From Nocardia aurea (GTDB lineage Bacteria > Actinomycetota > Actinomycetes > Mycobacteriales > Mycobacteriaceae), in the NCBI RefSeq assembly GCF_003123685.1, contig NZ_QCYJ01000115.1, positions 1 through 64,000 of the forward strand: 64,000 nt of DNA, read 5' to 3'. Below, piece after piece: positions 34,602 through 45,977 of this stretch. Numbering within the stretch: position 1 is the first letter of the stretch; each line of letters opens with the position of its first letter. Under the pieces are notes generated by a model, which was not told the DNA's origin, ran no database searches, and was given only the letters and a program-made list of their open reading frames with translations. Both the position numbers and the translations under genes were made by a program.

Positions 34602-34790
34602 GGGATTTCTCCTCGTGTCGTGACGGCCCCGACCCTGGGCTCGGTACAAGGCGGCCTACAGGAGCACCGTCACGGCCGACGATGGTAGTCGTCCACCCCG
34701 GAGTCCGCCAGCTGTCGACGCTCGACAGCGGCTTGCGGCGGTACGCGAGGGTACTTCGACGGTGTGTGTTCGCACGTCGTGGGCGCGCGG

Positions 34791-34796
34791 TAGCGT
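34791..34796 (+). promoter_or_regulatory. -10 element (TAGCGT) of the alcohol dehydrogenase gene, leaderless
   Basis: TAGCGT, 7 bases, then ATG 34804. Confidence 0.45.
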
Positions 34797-34803
34797 CGCA
34801 GGA

Positions 34804-35907
34804 ATGAGGATTCGTGGTGCTGTTCTGGAGCGGATCGCGGCGCCCGCGCCGTTCGCCGATTCGACGCCGATCACGGTGTGCGATCTGGAGCTCGGTGATC
34901 CGGGACCGGGTGAACTGTTGGTTCGCATCGAAGCGGCCGGGTTGTGCCATTCGGATCTGTCCGTGGTCGACGGGAACCGGGTGCGGCCGGTGCCGATGCT
35001 GCTCGGACACGAGGCGGCGGGTCGTGTCGAGGCCGTCGGGCCTGGGGACAGCGATATCGCCGTGGGACAGCGGGTCGTGATGACCTTCCTGCCGCGCTGC
35101 GGCGAATGCGCGGGCTGCGCGAGCAACGGCCGTACGCCGTGCGGTCCGGGCAGTGTCGCCAACAATGCCGGTGAGTTGCTCAACGGCGGCAGCAGGTTGC
35201 ACCGTGACGGCACGGAGGTCCATCACCATCTCGGGGTCTCCGCGTTCGCGACGCACGCGGTGGTCGATCGCCGTTCGGTGGTGCCCGTCGACGACGACGT
35301 CCCGCCGGAGGTGGCCGCGGTACTCGGTTGCGCGGTACTCACCGGGGGCGGTGCGCTGCTGAATTCCGCACCGCCCGGCCCCGGCGACCGGGTCATGGTG
35401 GTCGGGCTCGGCGGTGTCGGGATGGCCGCGGTCCTGGTCGGCGTCTCGCTCGGCGGCGAGGTGATCGCCGTCGACACGGTGCCGGAGAAACTCGCGCTGG
35501 CGAAGGAACTGGGCGCGACGGCCGCCTACACCCCGGCGGAACTGGCCGAACAGGGCGTGCAGGCGGAGATCGTCATCGAGGCGGCGGGCAATATCCGTGC
35601 CTTCGAGACCGCGGTCGCCGCCACCGCCGCGGGCGGCACCACCGTCACCGTCGGCCTGCCCGCGCCCGACGCCACGGCGAGTATCTCGCCGTTGGCGCTG
35701 GTCGCCCAGGGGCGTTCGATCGTCGGCAGCTACCTGGGATCGGCGGTGCCCGCGCGCGACATCCCCGAATACGTCCGCATGTGGCGCGAGGGCAGGCTGC
35801 CGGTCGAGCGGCTGGTGTCGTCGCATATCGGGCTCGGACAGATCAATCACGCGATGGACGAACTCGCGGCCGGGCACGCGTTGCGCCAGGTGATCGTCTT
35901 CGAGTGA
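34804..35907 (+). CDS. Zinc-dependent alcohol dehydrogenase
   Basis: 367 aa medium-chain dehydrogenase. Catalytic zinc ligands are in GLCHSDLSVVDG and MLLGHEAAGRVEAVG (GHE motif). The structural zinc site is abbreviated to CGECAGCASNGRTPC (four Cys). The nucleotide-binding motif is VVGLGGVGMAAVLV (GxGGxG), with VDTVPEKLALAKELGA after it giving NAD preference (Asp). It probably oxidises a primary alcohol or reduces an aldehyde. The start is the leaderless ATG 34804. It stands alone between the VOC gene and dapB. Confidence 0.88.
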   Translation: MRIRGAVLERIAAPAPFADSTPITVCDLELGDPGPGELLVRIEAAGLCHSDLSVVDGNRVRPVPMLLGHEAAGRVEAVGPGDSDIAVGQRVVMTFLPRCGECAGCASNGRTPCGPGSVANNAGELLNGGSRLHRDGTEVHHHLGVSAFATHAVVDRRSVVPVDDDVPPEVAAVLGCAVLTGGGALLNSAPPGPGDRVMVVGLGGVGMAAVLVGVSLGGEVIAVDTVPEKLALAKELGATAAYTPAELAEQGVQAEIVIEAAGNIRAFETAVAATAAGGTTVTVGLPAPDATASISPLALVAQGRSIVGSYLGSAVPARDIPEYVRMWREGRLPVERLVSSHIGLGQINHAMDELAAGHALRQVIVFE

Positions 35908-36036
35908 AGGCCGCGCCGGCGGGGTAGGGCGCGCGGTGATCAGATCACCGCGGTCCCTCGGTGTTGGGTCGGGGACGGCCCAGCGCCGCGTCGCGGATCA
36001 CAGAAGGGCGGCGACCGTTCGCGGTGTGTACCCAAT

Positions 36037-36819
<783 letters not shown>

Positions 36820-36915
36820 TCGGATCGCCCGGCACGTCGTCGGCGCCGATCGGACTCCGCGACCGTGCGCTCATCGGCGTCGTCGCCATCGGCCGAACCC
36901 TCGCCCGGAGTGATC

Positions 36916-37437
36916 GTGGCTGATCAGCCGGAGGAGGAGACGCCGGTCCCCGCGCCGGGGGAATCCGGACGCAAGGACGATGTCCGTGTCGTCGTCGGAC
37001 TGATCACGGTGCTGGTCCTGATCCTCGGCTTCTACTTCCTGCTGCTCGGCCGGATCGCCGTGAGCCTCATCGGTTCCGGTGGGTTCGCCGCCGTCGCCAT
37101 CGGTATCGGTGTCCTGATCCTGCCCCTGGTCGGGGTCTGGATCGTCTGGGCCACGGTGCGCGCGGCGCTCGACCATCAGCGGCTGGCCCGCAGGGCCGTC
37201 GCCGAAGGTCTGGAGGTCGACGTCTCGCAGTTACCGGTCCGCCCGTCCGGACGGATCGAACGGGCGGCGGCCGACGAACTGTTCGACCGGGTCACACGCG
37301 AATGGGAGGCCGACCCTGACAACTGGCGCAGCTCCTACCGCCTGGCCCGCGCCTACGACTACGCCGGTGACCGCCGTCGCGCCCGCGACACCATGCGTCG
37401 CGCGGTCGCCCTGGAACGGCTCGAACACGAGGGATAG
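36916..37437 (+). CDS. Conserved membrane protein (Rv2772c-like)
   Basis: 173 aa from GTG 36916, preceded by CCGGAG. Two hydrophobic helices (VVVGLITVLVLILGFYFLLL; GFAAVAIGIGVLILPLVGVW) are followed by a cytoplasmic helical tail with a TPR-like end (FDRVTREWEADPDNWRSSYR; LARAYDYAGDRRRARDTMRR). It is the counterpart of Rv2772c next to dapB, of unknown function. The stop is 3 bases from the next ATG. Confidence 0.8.
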   Translation: MADQPEEETPVPAPGESGRKDDVRVVVGLITVLVLILGFYFLLLGRIAVSLIGSGGFAAVAIGIGVLILPLVGVWIVWATVRAALDHQRLARRAVAEGLEVDVSQLPVRPSGRIERAAADELFDRVTREWEADPDNWRSSYRLARAYDYAGDRRRARDTMRRAVALERLEHEG

Positions 37438-37440
37438 GCC

Positions 37441-37893
37441 ATGGCCCGGCTGCTGATCATCCACCACACCCCGTCTCCGTTCACGCAGGAGATGTTCGAG
37501 TCGGTGATCTCCGGCGCGACCGACCCGGAGATCGAGGGGGTGGAAGTCGTGCGCCGGGCCGCGCTGGCGGTGACGCCGACCGACGTGCTCGAGGCCGACG
37601 GTTACCTGCTCGGCACCCCCGCCAACCTCGGCTACATGAGCGGTGCGCTCAAGCACGCCTTCGACGTCGTCTACTACCCGTGCCTCGATTCGACGCGGGG
37701 TCGCCCGTTCGGCCTCTACCTCCACGGCAACGAGGGCACCGAGGGTGCCGAGAAGGGCGTCACGTCCATCACGACCGGATTGGGCTGGGTGCGGGCCGCC
37801 GACTACGTGGTGGTGTCGGGCAAGCCGACCAAGGCCGATCTCGAGGCGTGCTGGAATCTGGGCGCGACGCTCGCCGCGCAGTTGATGGACTGA
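37441..37893 (+). CDS. Flavodoxin/NADPH-FMN reductase-like protein (Rv2771c-like)
   Basis: 150 aa. LLIIHHTPSPFTQEMFESVI forms the phosphate-binding first loop, and YLLGTPANLGYMSGALKHAF and LYLHGNEGTEGAEKGVTSIT the other FMN-contacting loops of the flavodoxin-like fold. The usual T/SxxGNT loop is replaced by HTPSPFTQ. It is probably an FMN-dependent redox protein. It is in an apparent operon with dapB and the membrane gene (3-bp gap). Confidence 0.82.
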   Translation: MARLLIIHHTPSPFTQEMFESVISGATDPEIEGVEVVRRAALAVTPTDVLEADGYLLGTPANLGYMSGALKHAFDVVYYPCLDSTRGRPFGLYLHGNEGTEGAEKGVTSITTGLGWVRAADYVVVSGKPTKADLEACWNLGATLAAQLMD

Positions 37894-38044
37894 GTGTCCG
37901 TGCGCCCGGAACCGGCTCGAGCCCGGTGACCGGCGCGTACCCCCGATTTCTGGTGTCTGACCATGGACCCCGTCCGACCGTCATACTGCGTGGTGACGTC
38001 GGAGCGGTGGGCGCGGGATGCGCTCGGGATGGAGTGTCGAGGTG

Positions 38045-38737
38045 ATGTGGGCCGAAGGGGGCGAGAGCGCACCGCGACGGATCGGGCTGGTCGAAGATCA
38101 CGAATCCGTCGCGATCGGACTGGCCGCGATGCTGTCGCCGGAACCGGATCTGGATCTGGTGCTGACCGCGGGGACCGTGCCGGAACTGCTCGCCTCGGCC
38201 GAGAGCGATTCGGCCACGGTGGATCTGGATCTGGTGGTGCTGGATCTGCGCCTGGCGGACGGCTCGTCGCCGGAGGACAACGTGCGCGCGCTGCGCGAAC
38301 GCGGCGTCGAAGTGCTGGTGTTCACCGGTGCCGACAACGCCTTCCTGGTGCGCGCCGCCGCCAGCGCCGGTGTGCTCGGTGTGGTGCGCAAATCCGAGGA
38401 TGTCCCGACGGTGGTCGCGGCGGTGCGGCGTGCCGCGTCCGGCGAACAGGTGATCACCACAGACTGGGCCGCGGCCATCGACGGCGACCCGCAGTTGTCG
38501 AATGTCGGGCTGAGCCCGCGCCAGGAGGAAGTGCTGACGCTGTACGCCTCCGGCGAGAAGGCGTCGAGGGTGGCGCGGCTGACCGGGTTGTCGGAGCAGA
38601 CCGTCAACGATTACCTGGGACGTATCAGGCAGAAGTACGCCGACGCGGGCAGACCCGCGCCCACCAAGACCGACCTGTACAAGAGGGCCGTCGAGGACGG
38701 TTGGTTACCGGTTCCCGAGCGGCATCCGCGCGGATGA
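38045..38737 (+). CDS. NarL/LuxR-type response regulator
   Basis: 230 aa. Receiver domain with acidic pair in LVEDHESVAIGL, phospho-acceptor Asp67 in LVVLDLRLADG, Thr in VLVFTGADN and Lys in GVVRKSEDV. The C-terminal LuxR HTH is LSPRQEEVLTLYASGEKASR then VARLTGLSEQTVNDYLGRIR. The start is uncertain: ATG 38045 (after GGAG) or ATG 38018. The stop overlaps the kinase ATG (ATGA), so the two are translated as a pair. Confidence 0.88.
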   Translation: MWAEGGESAPRRIGLVEDHESVAIGLAAMLSPEPDLDLVLTAGTVPELLASAESDSATVDLDLVVLDLRLADGSSPEDNVRALRERGVEVLVFTGADNAFLVRAAASAGVLGVVRKSEDVPTVVAAVRRAASGEQVITTDWAAAIDGDPQLSNVGLSPRQEEVLTLYASGEKASRVARLTGLSEQTVNDYLGRIRQKYADAGRPAPTKTDLYKRAVEDGWLPVPERHPRG

Positions 38738-40023
38738 CCGCGTTCGGCACACTGGACGACGTGCCCGCGGCGAGTGTGGCCTCGGTCGATCCGGTGCGTA
38801 CGGCGCGGTGGTGGCGCGGTCTGGCCGCGCTGGCGGAACGCACGAAGGACGAGGCCGCGGCCGACCGCATCCTGCGCAGACTCGGCTCGATCTTCGGGCT
38901 GGCCGGGGTGATCGCCGCGGTGGTCGAGATTCCCGAGATCATCGATCAGAGCCGGTTCGCGTCGCTCGGATGGACCGTCGCGGTGGCGGTGCTGGCCTTC
39001 GGGCTGTTTCCGGTGCTCGCGATGGTCTCCATCAGGAGGACCAGGGCGACGATCCAGGCTGTGGCGGCGGCCGCCGCGATCAGCTATCTGGTCGCCTTGG
39101 CGATCGCGCCCGTGGTCTACCAGGAGATGCCAGGCCACACCACGTCGCTGTACCTGTACCGGGTGTTCGCGCTCGGTGTGCTGGCAGCGGCGCTCGCCTG
39201 GCGTCCGTCGCCCGCGATCGGTTACGTGGTCGTCGGATCGGTGCTGGCCGCCCTGGCCAACAGGGCGGTTTTCCCGCAGGAGGACTTCTGGTCGCTCGCG
39301 GGCGATTTCGCCAGGGCGGCCGGGCTGTGCGCGCTGTTCCTGTGGTGTGCGATCTACGCCAGGGCCGCCGCCGCGCGCGTCGACCGGGAGTCGGCGATCG
39401 CGAGCAGCAGGGCGGCCGCCGCCGCGGGGGCAGCGGCCAGGGACCGCGAGCGCGCGCGCTTCGCCGCCCTCATCCACGACGCGGTGCTCTCCACCCTGCT
39501 GGACGCCTCGCGGGCCGGGACCGAATCCCCGGTGCTGCGCGGGCAGGCCGAGCGCACGCTGACCCAATTGGAGGCGGCGCGCGGCAGCGATATCGAACCG
39601 GATCTGCTCAACGCCCACTCCGCCGTGCACTTCCTGCGCGCCGCGGTGCACGAGGTCAACTCGGGTATCGAATTCACCGCCAGACGCTGGGCGGGTTTCG
39701 ACGATCTGCGACTGCCGGTGCATACGGCGGGCACCATCGCCGCCGCACTGGCCGAGGCGGTGCGCAACAGCCTGCGTCACGCCACCGTGCCGGGCCGGGC
39801 GTTGCGGCGCACCGTGACGGTGACGGTCAGCGCGGGCGGTATCCGCGTGGTGTTCCGCGACGACGGCGCGGGTTTCGACCTGGGCAAGGTGCCCGCCGAT
39901 CGGCTCGGCGTCTCGGTCAGCATTCTGGGCCGGATGCGGCAACTGGCGGGTGGTGCGGGTTTCGTGGAATCGAGTCCGGGTGAGGGAACGACGGTGACCC
40001 TGGTCTGGGGTGGCGATGGCTGA
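38734..40023 (+). CDS. Membrane sensor histidine kinase (NarX/DesK-like)
   Basis: 429 aa. About five to six hydrophobic helices span residues 50-210. The H-box is ARFAALIHDAVLSTLLDASR with His248 as likely phosphate acceptor. The N-box is AAALAEAVRNSLRHA and the G-box is VVFRDDGAGFDLGKVPADRL then GVSVSILGRMRQLAGGAGFV. The sensing part is almost entirely within the membrane, suggesting it monitors membrane state or uses a partner. It overlaps both the response regulator and the next gene. Confidence 0.88.
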   Translation: MTAFGTLDDVPAASVASVDPVRTARWWRGLAALAERTKDEAAADRILRRLGSIFGLAGVIAAVVEIPEIIDQSRFASLGWTVAVAVLAFGLFPVLAMVSIRRTRATIQAVAAAAAISYLVALAIAPVVYQEMPGHTTSLYLYRVFALGVLAAALAWRPSPAIGYVVVGSVLAALANRAVFPQEDFWSLAGDFARAAGLCALFLWCAIYARAAAARVDRESAIASSRAAAAAGAAARDRERARFAALIHDAVLSTLLDASRAGTESPVLRGQAERTLTQLEAARGSDIEPDLLNAHSAVHFLRAAVHEVNSGIEFTARRWAGFDDLRLPVHTAGTIAAALAEAVRNSLRHATVPGRALRRTVTVTVSAGGIRVVFRDDGAGFDLGKVPADRLGVSVSILGRMRQLAGGAGFVESSPGEGTTVTLVWGGDG

Positions 40024-41035
40024 CACCGACACCGAGTTCGGGCTGCGCGATCTGCTCGGCCTGCGCGATCGGGCGGCGTGGCTGTTCCTGGTGGTGCTCG
40101 AGGTGACGATCGTGCTGTACATGGTCCGCAACTTCGAGAACGCGCCGTTCCCCGCCGTCGTGGCCGCGATCGGGCTGCTCACCTCGGCGGGGGCCCTCGT
40201 GCTGGTGATTCCGGTGGATCCGCTGCCGGTTCCCGCGACGGTGTTCGTCGCGGCCTCCGGCCCGATCGCGACGGTGCTGACCACGCTCGAGATCGAGACG
40301 GGGTGGGCCGAACCGGTGTGGACCGCCTTCGCTTCCTCCTATGTGCTCGCCGTGCTCGTACTGCGCGGTCGTGTCGGCGCCGCCTGGCTCGGTGTCGCCG
40401 GTATCGCGCTCGTGGTCGCGATGGTCGGACTCGTCGCCGGTCTGCGGGTCGGGGTGATCGCCGGATCGGTGGTCCCGGTGGCGACCGTTGCCGGGGTTTC
40501 GGTGTGCGCGGCGATCATGCGCCCGACGCAGCGTTCGCTGCGGTTGTTGCGCGAGGAGGCCACCCTGCGGGCCGCCGCGGAGGCGACCATGGCCGCCGAG
40601 AACGGCGAACGCGCCCGGCAACTCGCCCGACTGGACAAGGTGGCGCGGCCGATCCTGGAACGTATCGCCGACGGTGTCGAACTCACCGCGTCCGAACGCG
40701 AGCAGTGTCGCCTGCTCGAGGCCGAACTACGCGACGGCCTGCGTGCGCCGCAGCTGGTGACCGACGAATTGAGCAGCGCGGCGCGGGGGGCGCGCTCGCG
40801 CGGGGTCGAGGTGGTACTGCTCGACGACGGTGGTTTCGCCGGTGTGCCACGGTGGGTACGTCAGCGGGTGATCGACGCCGCGACGCGGGAACTCGACGCG
40901 GCGAACACCGGTTCGGTGACGGTACGGGTGCTGCCGATGGGACGCCGGATCCTCGCGACGGTGCTGGCGAACGCCTCCGACGCCGATCGACGGACCGAAA
41001 TCGACGCCGCGGGTGAGGTATCGGTCACCACGTGA
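40016..41035 (+). CDS. Degenerate histidine-kinase-like membrane protein
   Basis: 339 aa from ATG 40016, overlapping the kinase gene by 8 bases. Six hydrophobic helices (residues 18-165) are followed by a coiled coil (LRLLREEATLRAAAEATMAA... ARQLARLDKVARPILERIAD) and an alpha/beta tail (GLRAPQLVTDELSSAARGAR... VEVVLLDDGGFAGV... RQRVIDAATRELDAANTGSV). The order resembles a kinase, but there is no acceptor His-box and no G-box, so it cannot bind ATP in the usual way. It is probably an accessory or pseudokinase partner of the preceding two-component system. Confidence 0.75.
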   Translation: MADTDTEFGLRDLLGLRDRAAWLFLVVLEVTIVLYMVRNFENAPFPAVVAAIGLLTSAGALVLVIPVDPLPVPATVFVAASGPIATVLTTLEIETGWAEPVWTAFASSYVLAVLVLRGRVGAAWLGVAGIALVVAMVGLVAGLRVGVIAGSVVPVATVAGVSVCAAIMRPTQRSLRLLREEATLRAAAEATMAAENGERARQLARLDKVARPILERIADGVELTASEREQCRLLEAELRDGLRAPQLVTDELSSAARGARSRGVEVVLLDDGGFAGVPRWVRQRVIDAATRELDAANTGSVTVRVLPMGRRILATVLANASDADRRTEIDAAGEVSVTT

Positions 41036-41104
41036 GCGCCGGCTCGTCGGCCGATCCGGTTCTCAGCCGCCGAACGTGTCGGACCCTCGTGGCATCCTGC
41101 CCGG

Positions 41105-42304
41105 ATGCGGAAGATGACGGCGGCGGCGGCGCGCCGGACTGCGGTGGCGGCACAGGGCTTCGGCAGGCGCAGGCCCGCGGTCAACACGCGCCGGACGGTC
41201 CTGGATGTGCTGGCCAGAACCCAGGTGTTGCAACTGGATTCGGTCTCGGCCGTCGTGCGCGCGCACTACGCGCCGATCTTCGCCAGAATCGGCGCCTACG
41301 ACCGCGCGCTGCTCGACGAGGCGGCCTGGTCGGATTCCGCGCGGCGGCCCAGGCAACTCGTGGAGTACTGGGCCCACGAGGCGGCGCTGCTTCCGGTCGA
41401 GGATTGGCCGCTGTTCCGGTGGCGGATGGCGCAGTACCGCAACGGCCGCTGGGGATCGGCGCGCACCGTGGTCGAACGCAATCCCACCCTGGGCAAGGAC
41501 ATTCTGGACGTCGTCGCCGACGTCGGCCCGTCGACGGCGAGCGAGGTGGAACGTCATCTCGAGCTGGACAAACCGAAACGCAAGGGCTCGTGGTGGAATC
41601 TCAGCGATACCAAACTGATCTGCGAACAGCTCTTCGCCGCCGGTGAACTCTCGGTGCCGAAGCGGGTCGGCTTCGCCCGTCACTACGACCTGACCGAACG
41701 TGTCGTTCCCCCGGAGATCGCGGCGCGCGAGATTCCCGAGCCGGACGCGGTCCGCGAACTCGTGTTGCGCGCGGCCACCGCGCACGGCATCGGCACCGAA
41801 TCGGATCTGCGTGACTACTACCGTCTCCAGCGATCCCAGACCCTGCCCGCGATCGCCGAACTGGTGGCCGAGGGCGAACTGGAACCGGTGGAGGTCGCGG
41901 GCTGGGACAAACCCGCCTACCTGCGCGCGGGCGCCGCGACGCCGCGTCGGATCGAGGGCGCCGCCCTGCTGTGCCCCTTCGATCCGCTGGTCTTCTGCCG
42001 TCCCCGCATCGAGCGGATCTTCGACTTCCACTACCGCATCGAGATCTACACCCCCGAACACAAACGGGTGCACGGGTACTACGTCTTCCCGTTCCTGCTC
42101 GACGGTGAACTCGTCGGCCGGGTCGACCTGCGCGCCGAACGTGCGACGGGGCGGCTGCTGGTGCCGGGCGCCTTCGCCGAACCCGGGCACGGCACCGCGG
42201 AAACCGCCGCCGCGTTGCGGGATTCGCTGCGTGAGATGGCGGACTGGCTCGAACTCGACGACATCGTGTTCGGTGAGCGCGGCGATCTCGCGCCGCTGCT
42301 CTGA
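41105..42304 (+). CDS. Winged-helix DNA glycosylase family protein (YcaQ/AlkX-like)
   Basis: 399 aa. The HTH_42 family hallmark is at residues 31-50 (TVLDVLARTQVLQLDSVSAV), with the catalytic-type QLD triad (Gln43, Asp45) of the AlkX/YcaQ branch, as opposed to QxQ in AlkZ. Also WSDSARRPRQLVEYWAHEAA, three winged-helix units, and LLCPFDPLVFCRPRIERIFD then FHYRIEIYTPEHKRVHGYYV near the C-terminus. Characterised members unhook interstrand DNA crosslinks. The start may be leaderless with a weaker -10 (CATCCT, 6-nt spacer). Confidence 0.85.
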   Translation: MRKMTAAAARRTAVAAQGFGRRRPAVNTRRTVLDVLARTQVLQLDSVSAVVRAHYAPIFARIGAYDRALLDEAAWSDSARRPRQLVEYWAHEAALLPVEDWPLFRWRMAQYRNGRWGSARTVVERNPTLGKDILDVVADVGPSTASEVERHLELDKPKRKGSWWNLSDTKLICEQLFAAGELSVPKRVGFARHYDLTERVVPPEIAAREIPEPDAVRELVLRAATAHGIGTESDLRDYYRLQRSQTLPAIAELVAEGELEPVEVAGWDKPAYLRAGAATPRRIEGAALLCPFDPLVFCRPRIERIFDFHYRIEIYTPEHKRVHGYYVFPFLLDGELVGRVDLRAERATGRLLVPGAFAEPGHGTAETAAALRDSLREMADWLELDDIVFGERGDLAPLL

Positions 42305-42322
42305 CCGCGGGCGAACCGAATC

Positions 42323-42766
42323 TCAGATATCGCGTTTGGGTCCGTAGCCGCGCATCTGGTCCTTGAGCGCTCCGGAGACCGCGGTGGACAGCCACGAGTT
42401 CAGTGAGACCCCGCTCTGGGCGGCGGCCTCCTCGGCCTTGGCCTTGAGCTGCTCGACCATCCGAAGGGTGACGCGACTGATGTCGCCGGTCATCTCCTCG
42501 AAGGTCTGATGCTCCTCACCGCCCGGATTCTTGCGGACATCGACCGTCGCGTCCGTGCCGTTCACCGAGACGTGCACGGTGCGGTCGCCGAGCGCCGCGC
42601 TGACCTCGGTGGCCAGATCGGACAGTGCGGCCAGCAGGGCGAGCCGCGCCGAACTTTCCGTCGCCGCTGCCAGCGCCGCGGCCGTGGCCTGCGTCTTCTC
42701 GTCGCCGAGCGCCGCCGCGGCGATGAGATCCTCGCGGAGGCGGGCGGTGTACTTGTTCAGATCCAT
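42323..42766 (-). CDS. Ribbon-helix-helix (HicB-type C-terminus) DNA-binding protein
   Basis: 147 aa. The C-terminal 45 residues (ISRVTLRMVEQLKAKAEEAA then AQSGVSLNSWLSTAVSGALK) form the RHH domain of HicB-like antitoxins. The N-terminal 90 residues (DLNKYTARLREDLIAAAALG... VHVSVNGTDATVDVRK) are an Ala-rich helix plus a small beta unit. No toxin gene is adjacent on either side, so it is an orphan regulator or a solitary antitoxin. Three copies of TGATGTCA lie just upstream of its start (42777-42818) and suggest autoregulation. Confidence 0.78.
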   Translation of the reverse strand: MDLNKYTARLREDLIAAAALGDEKTQATAAALAAATESSARLALLAALSDLATEVSAALGDRTVHVSVNGTDATVDVRKNPGGEEHQTFEEMTGDISRVTLRMVEQLKAKAEEAAAQSGVSLNSWLSTAVSGALKDQMRGYGPKRDI

Positions 42767-42776
42767 GACGCCATTG

Positions 42777-43903
<1,127 letters not shown>

Positions 43904-43907
<4 letters not shown>

Positions 43908-45919
43908 GTGAGCCCCTGGCCCGTCGTCCCCGCCGTACCGCGAGCCGTGCCGCGGGCGCGCCGCCGCCGGCCGCCGCCCCTGCCCCGCCCCCCGCGGCCG
44001 CTCCCGCCGAACAAGCGCAGGAGCCCACCGCCGCGGTGGCCGAGCCGTCGACCGAATCCACTCCCGCCGAGAAGTCCGGGCGCAGGAGGCAGTCCGATTC
44101 GAAGGTCGCGAAGAAGTCCGGTCAGGACGGTGATCGCAACGCCCCCGCGCAGAGCGCGCCGCCCGCGCGCCGCCCGGCGCGCGGCCGCCAGCAATCCGGC
44201 CGCGGACGGGCCGAACAACCGGCCCCGCCGCCGGTCGCCGCGCAGGACCGGCTCGGCGCGCCGCCGAAGCTGACCAAGAACGGGCTGCGCGTGTTCGCCC
44301 TCGGCGGTATCGGCGAGATCGGCCGCAATATGACGGTCTTCGAATACGGCGGCAAACTGCTCATCGTCGACTGCGGCGTGCTGTTCCCCGAGGACCAGCA
44401 GCCCGGTGTCGACCTGATCCTGCCCGACTTCCGGCCGATCGAGAATCGGATGGACGACATCGTCGCCATCGTGCTCACCCACGGCCACGAGGATCACATC
44501 GGCGCGGTGCCGTTCCTGCTGCGCATGCGTTCGGACATCCCGGTGCTCGGCGCCAAGTTCACCCTCGCCCTCGTCGCCGCCAAATGCCGTGAACATCGGC
44601 TGCATCCCAAGCTCACCGAGGTCGTGGAGGGTGAGACCACCATCCACGGGCCGTTCGAATGCGAGTACTTCGCGGTCAACCACTCGATCCCGGACGCGCT
44701 CGCCGTCGCCATCCGCACGCCCGCCGGCGTCGTGCTGCACACCGGCGACATCAAACTCGATCAGCTGCCGCTCGACGGCCGCCTGACCGACCTGGCCGGA
44801 TTCTCCCGGCTCGGCGACGAGGGCGTCGACCTGTTCCTGGTCGACTCGACCAATGCCGAGGTGCCGGGTTTCGTCACCCCGGAGCGCGAGATCGGCGGTG
44901 TGCTCGACACCGTGATCGGCAAGGCCAAGCATCGCGTCATCGTCGCGTCCTTCGCCAGTCACGTGCACCGCATCCAGCAGGTGGTCGACGTGGCCCAGAA
45001 GTACGGGCGTCGAGTGTGTTTCATCGGCCGCTCGATGGTGCGAAATATGCAGATCGCGCAGGATCTCGGCTACCTGACGGTGCCCGACAACGTGGTGGTC
45101 GACCTCGACGTGGCCGCCACGCTGCCCGGTGACCGGCTGGTCCTGATCTCCACCGGCTCGCAGGGCGAACCGCTGTCGGCACTGTCGCGGATGGCGCGCG
45201 GCGATCACCGTCAGATCCACATCCGCCCCGACGATCTGGTCGTGCTGGCCTCCTCGCTGATCCCCGGCAACGAGAATTCGGTATTCGCCGTCGTCAACGG
45301 TCTGGCCCGGCTCGGCGCGACGGTCATCACCCAGCAGAACGCGAAGGTGCACGTCTCCGGTCACGCGTCCGCGGGTGAACTGCTCTACCTCTACAACGCG
45401 GTGCGCCCGACCAATGCCATGCCCGTGCACGGCGAATGGCGGCATCTGCGCGCCAATGCCGCGCTCGCGATCGCGACCGGCGTGCCCGAGGAACGGGTGG
45501 TGCTCGCCGAGGACGGCGTCGTGGTCGACCTGGTCGACGGGATCGCCTCGATCGTCGGCCGGGTTCCGGTCGGTCACGTCTACGTCGACGGCCTCTCGGT
45601 CGGCGATGTCGGCGAATCGACGCTCTCGGATCGCCTGGTGCTCGGCGAGGGCGGATTCATCTCGATCACCGTCGCGATCGACTCGACCACCGGAAAGGCG
45701 GTCAGCACACCGGAAGTCAGCGGACGCGGTTTCTCCGACGATCCGACGGCGCTGACCGCGGCGGCCGAACTCGTCGAGGCCGAACTGCTGCGCCTGGCCG
45801 GCGAGGGCGTCACCGAGACCCACCGCATCGCCCAGGGCGTGCGCCGGGTGGTCGGGCGCTGGGTCGCCGACACCTATCGCCGTCGTCCGATGATCGTGCC
45901 CACCGTCATCGGGGTCTGA
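43904..45919 (+). CDS. rnj: Ribonuclease J
   Basis: 671 aa. Metallo-beta-lactamase/beta-CASP ribonuclease with 5'-3' exo- and endonuclease activity. The first 110 residues are Pro/Ala/Arg-rich and disordered. The core starts at KLTKNGLRVFALGGIGEIGR, and the zinc motif is VLTHGHEDHIGAVPFLL (HxHxDH). Other blocks are AVNHSIPDALAVAI, LVDSTNAEVPG, IVASFASHVHRIQQVV, GSQGEPLSALSRMA and MPVHGEWRHLRANAALA. The same dapA-rnj order occurs in mycobacteria (Rv2753c-Rv2752c). A 15-bp terminator follows. Confidence 0.95.
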
Positions 45920-45929
45920 GTACCCGAAC

Positions 45930-45973
45930 CGCGAAAAGGCGCCGCAGCCACAGGCTTCCGGCGCCTTTTCGCG
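45930..45973. terminator. Bidirectional terminator between rnj and the convergent lipoprotein gene
   Basis: A perfect 15-bp stem (45930-45944 with 45959-45973) around a 14-nt loop. The stem contains AAAA on one side and TTTT on the other, so each strand has a short T-run within the hairpin. Confidence 0.75.
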
Positions 45974-45977
45974 CGCG

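Noticed and set aside
33724-35877. Minus-strand frame of 717 codons spanning the pentapeptide and alcohol dehydrogenase region
   Set aside because: It runs opposite two well-supported genes and across the VOC gene in another frame; its translation is low-complexity Arg/His-rich.
37894-38044. tRNA-like GGCTCGAGCCC sequence after the flavodoxin gene
   Set aside because: Only a T-loop-like palindrome is present; no acceptor or anticodon arms could be paired.
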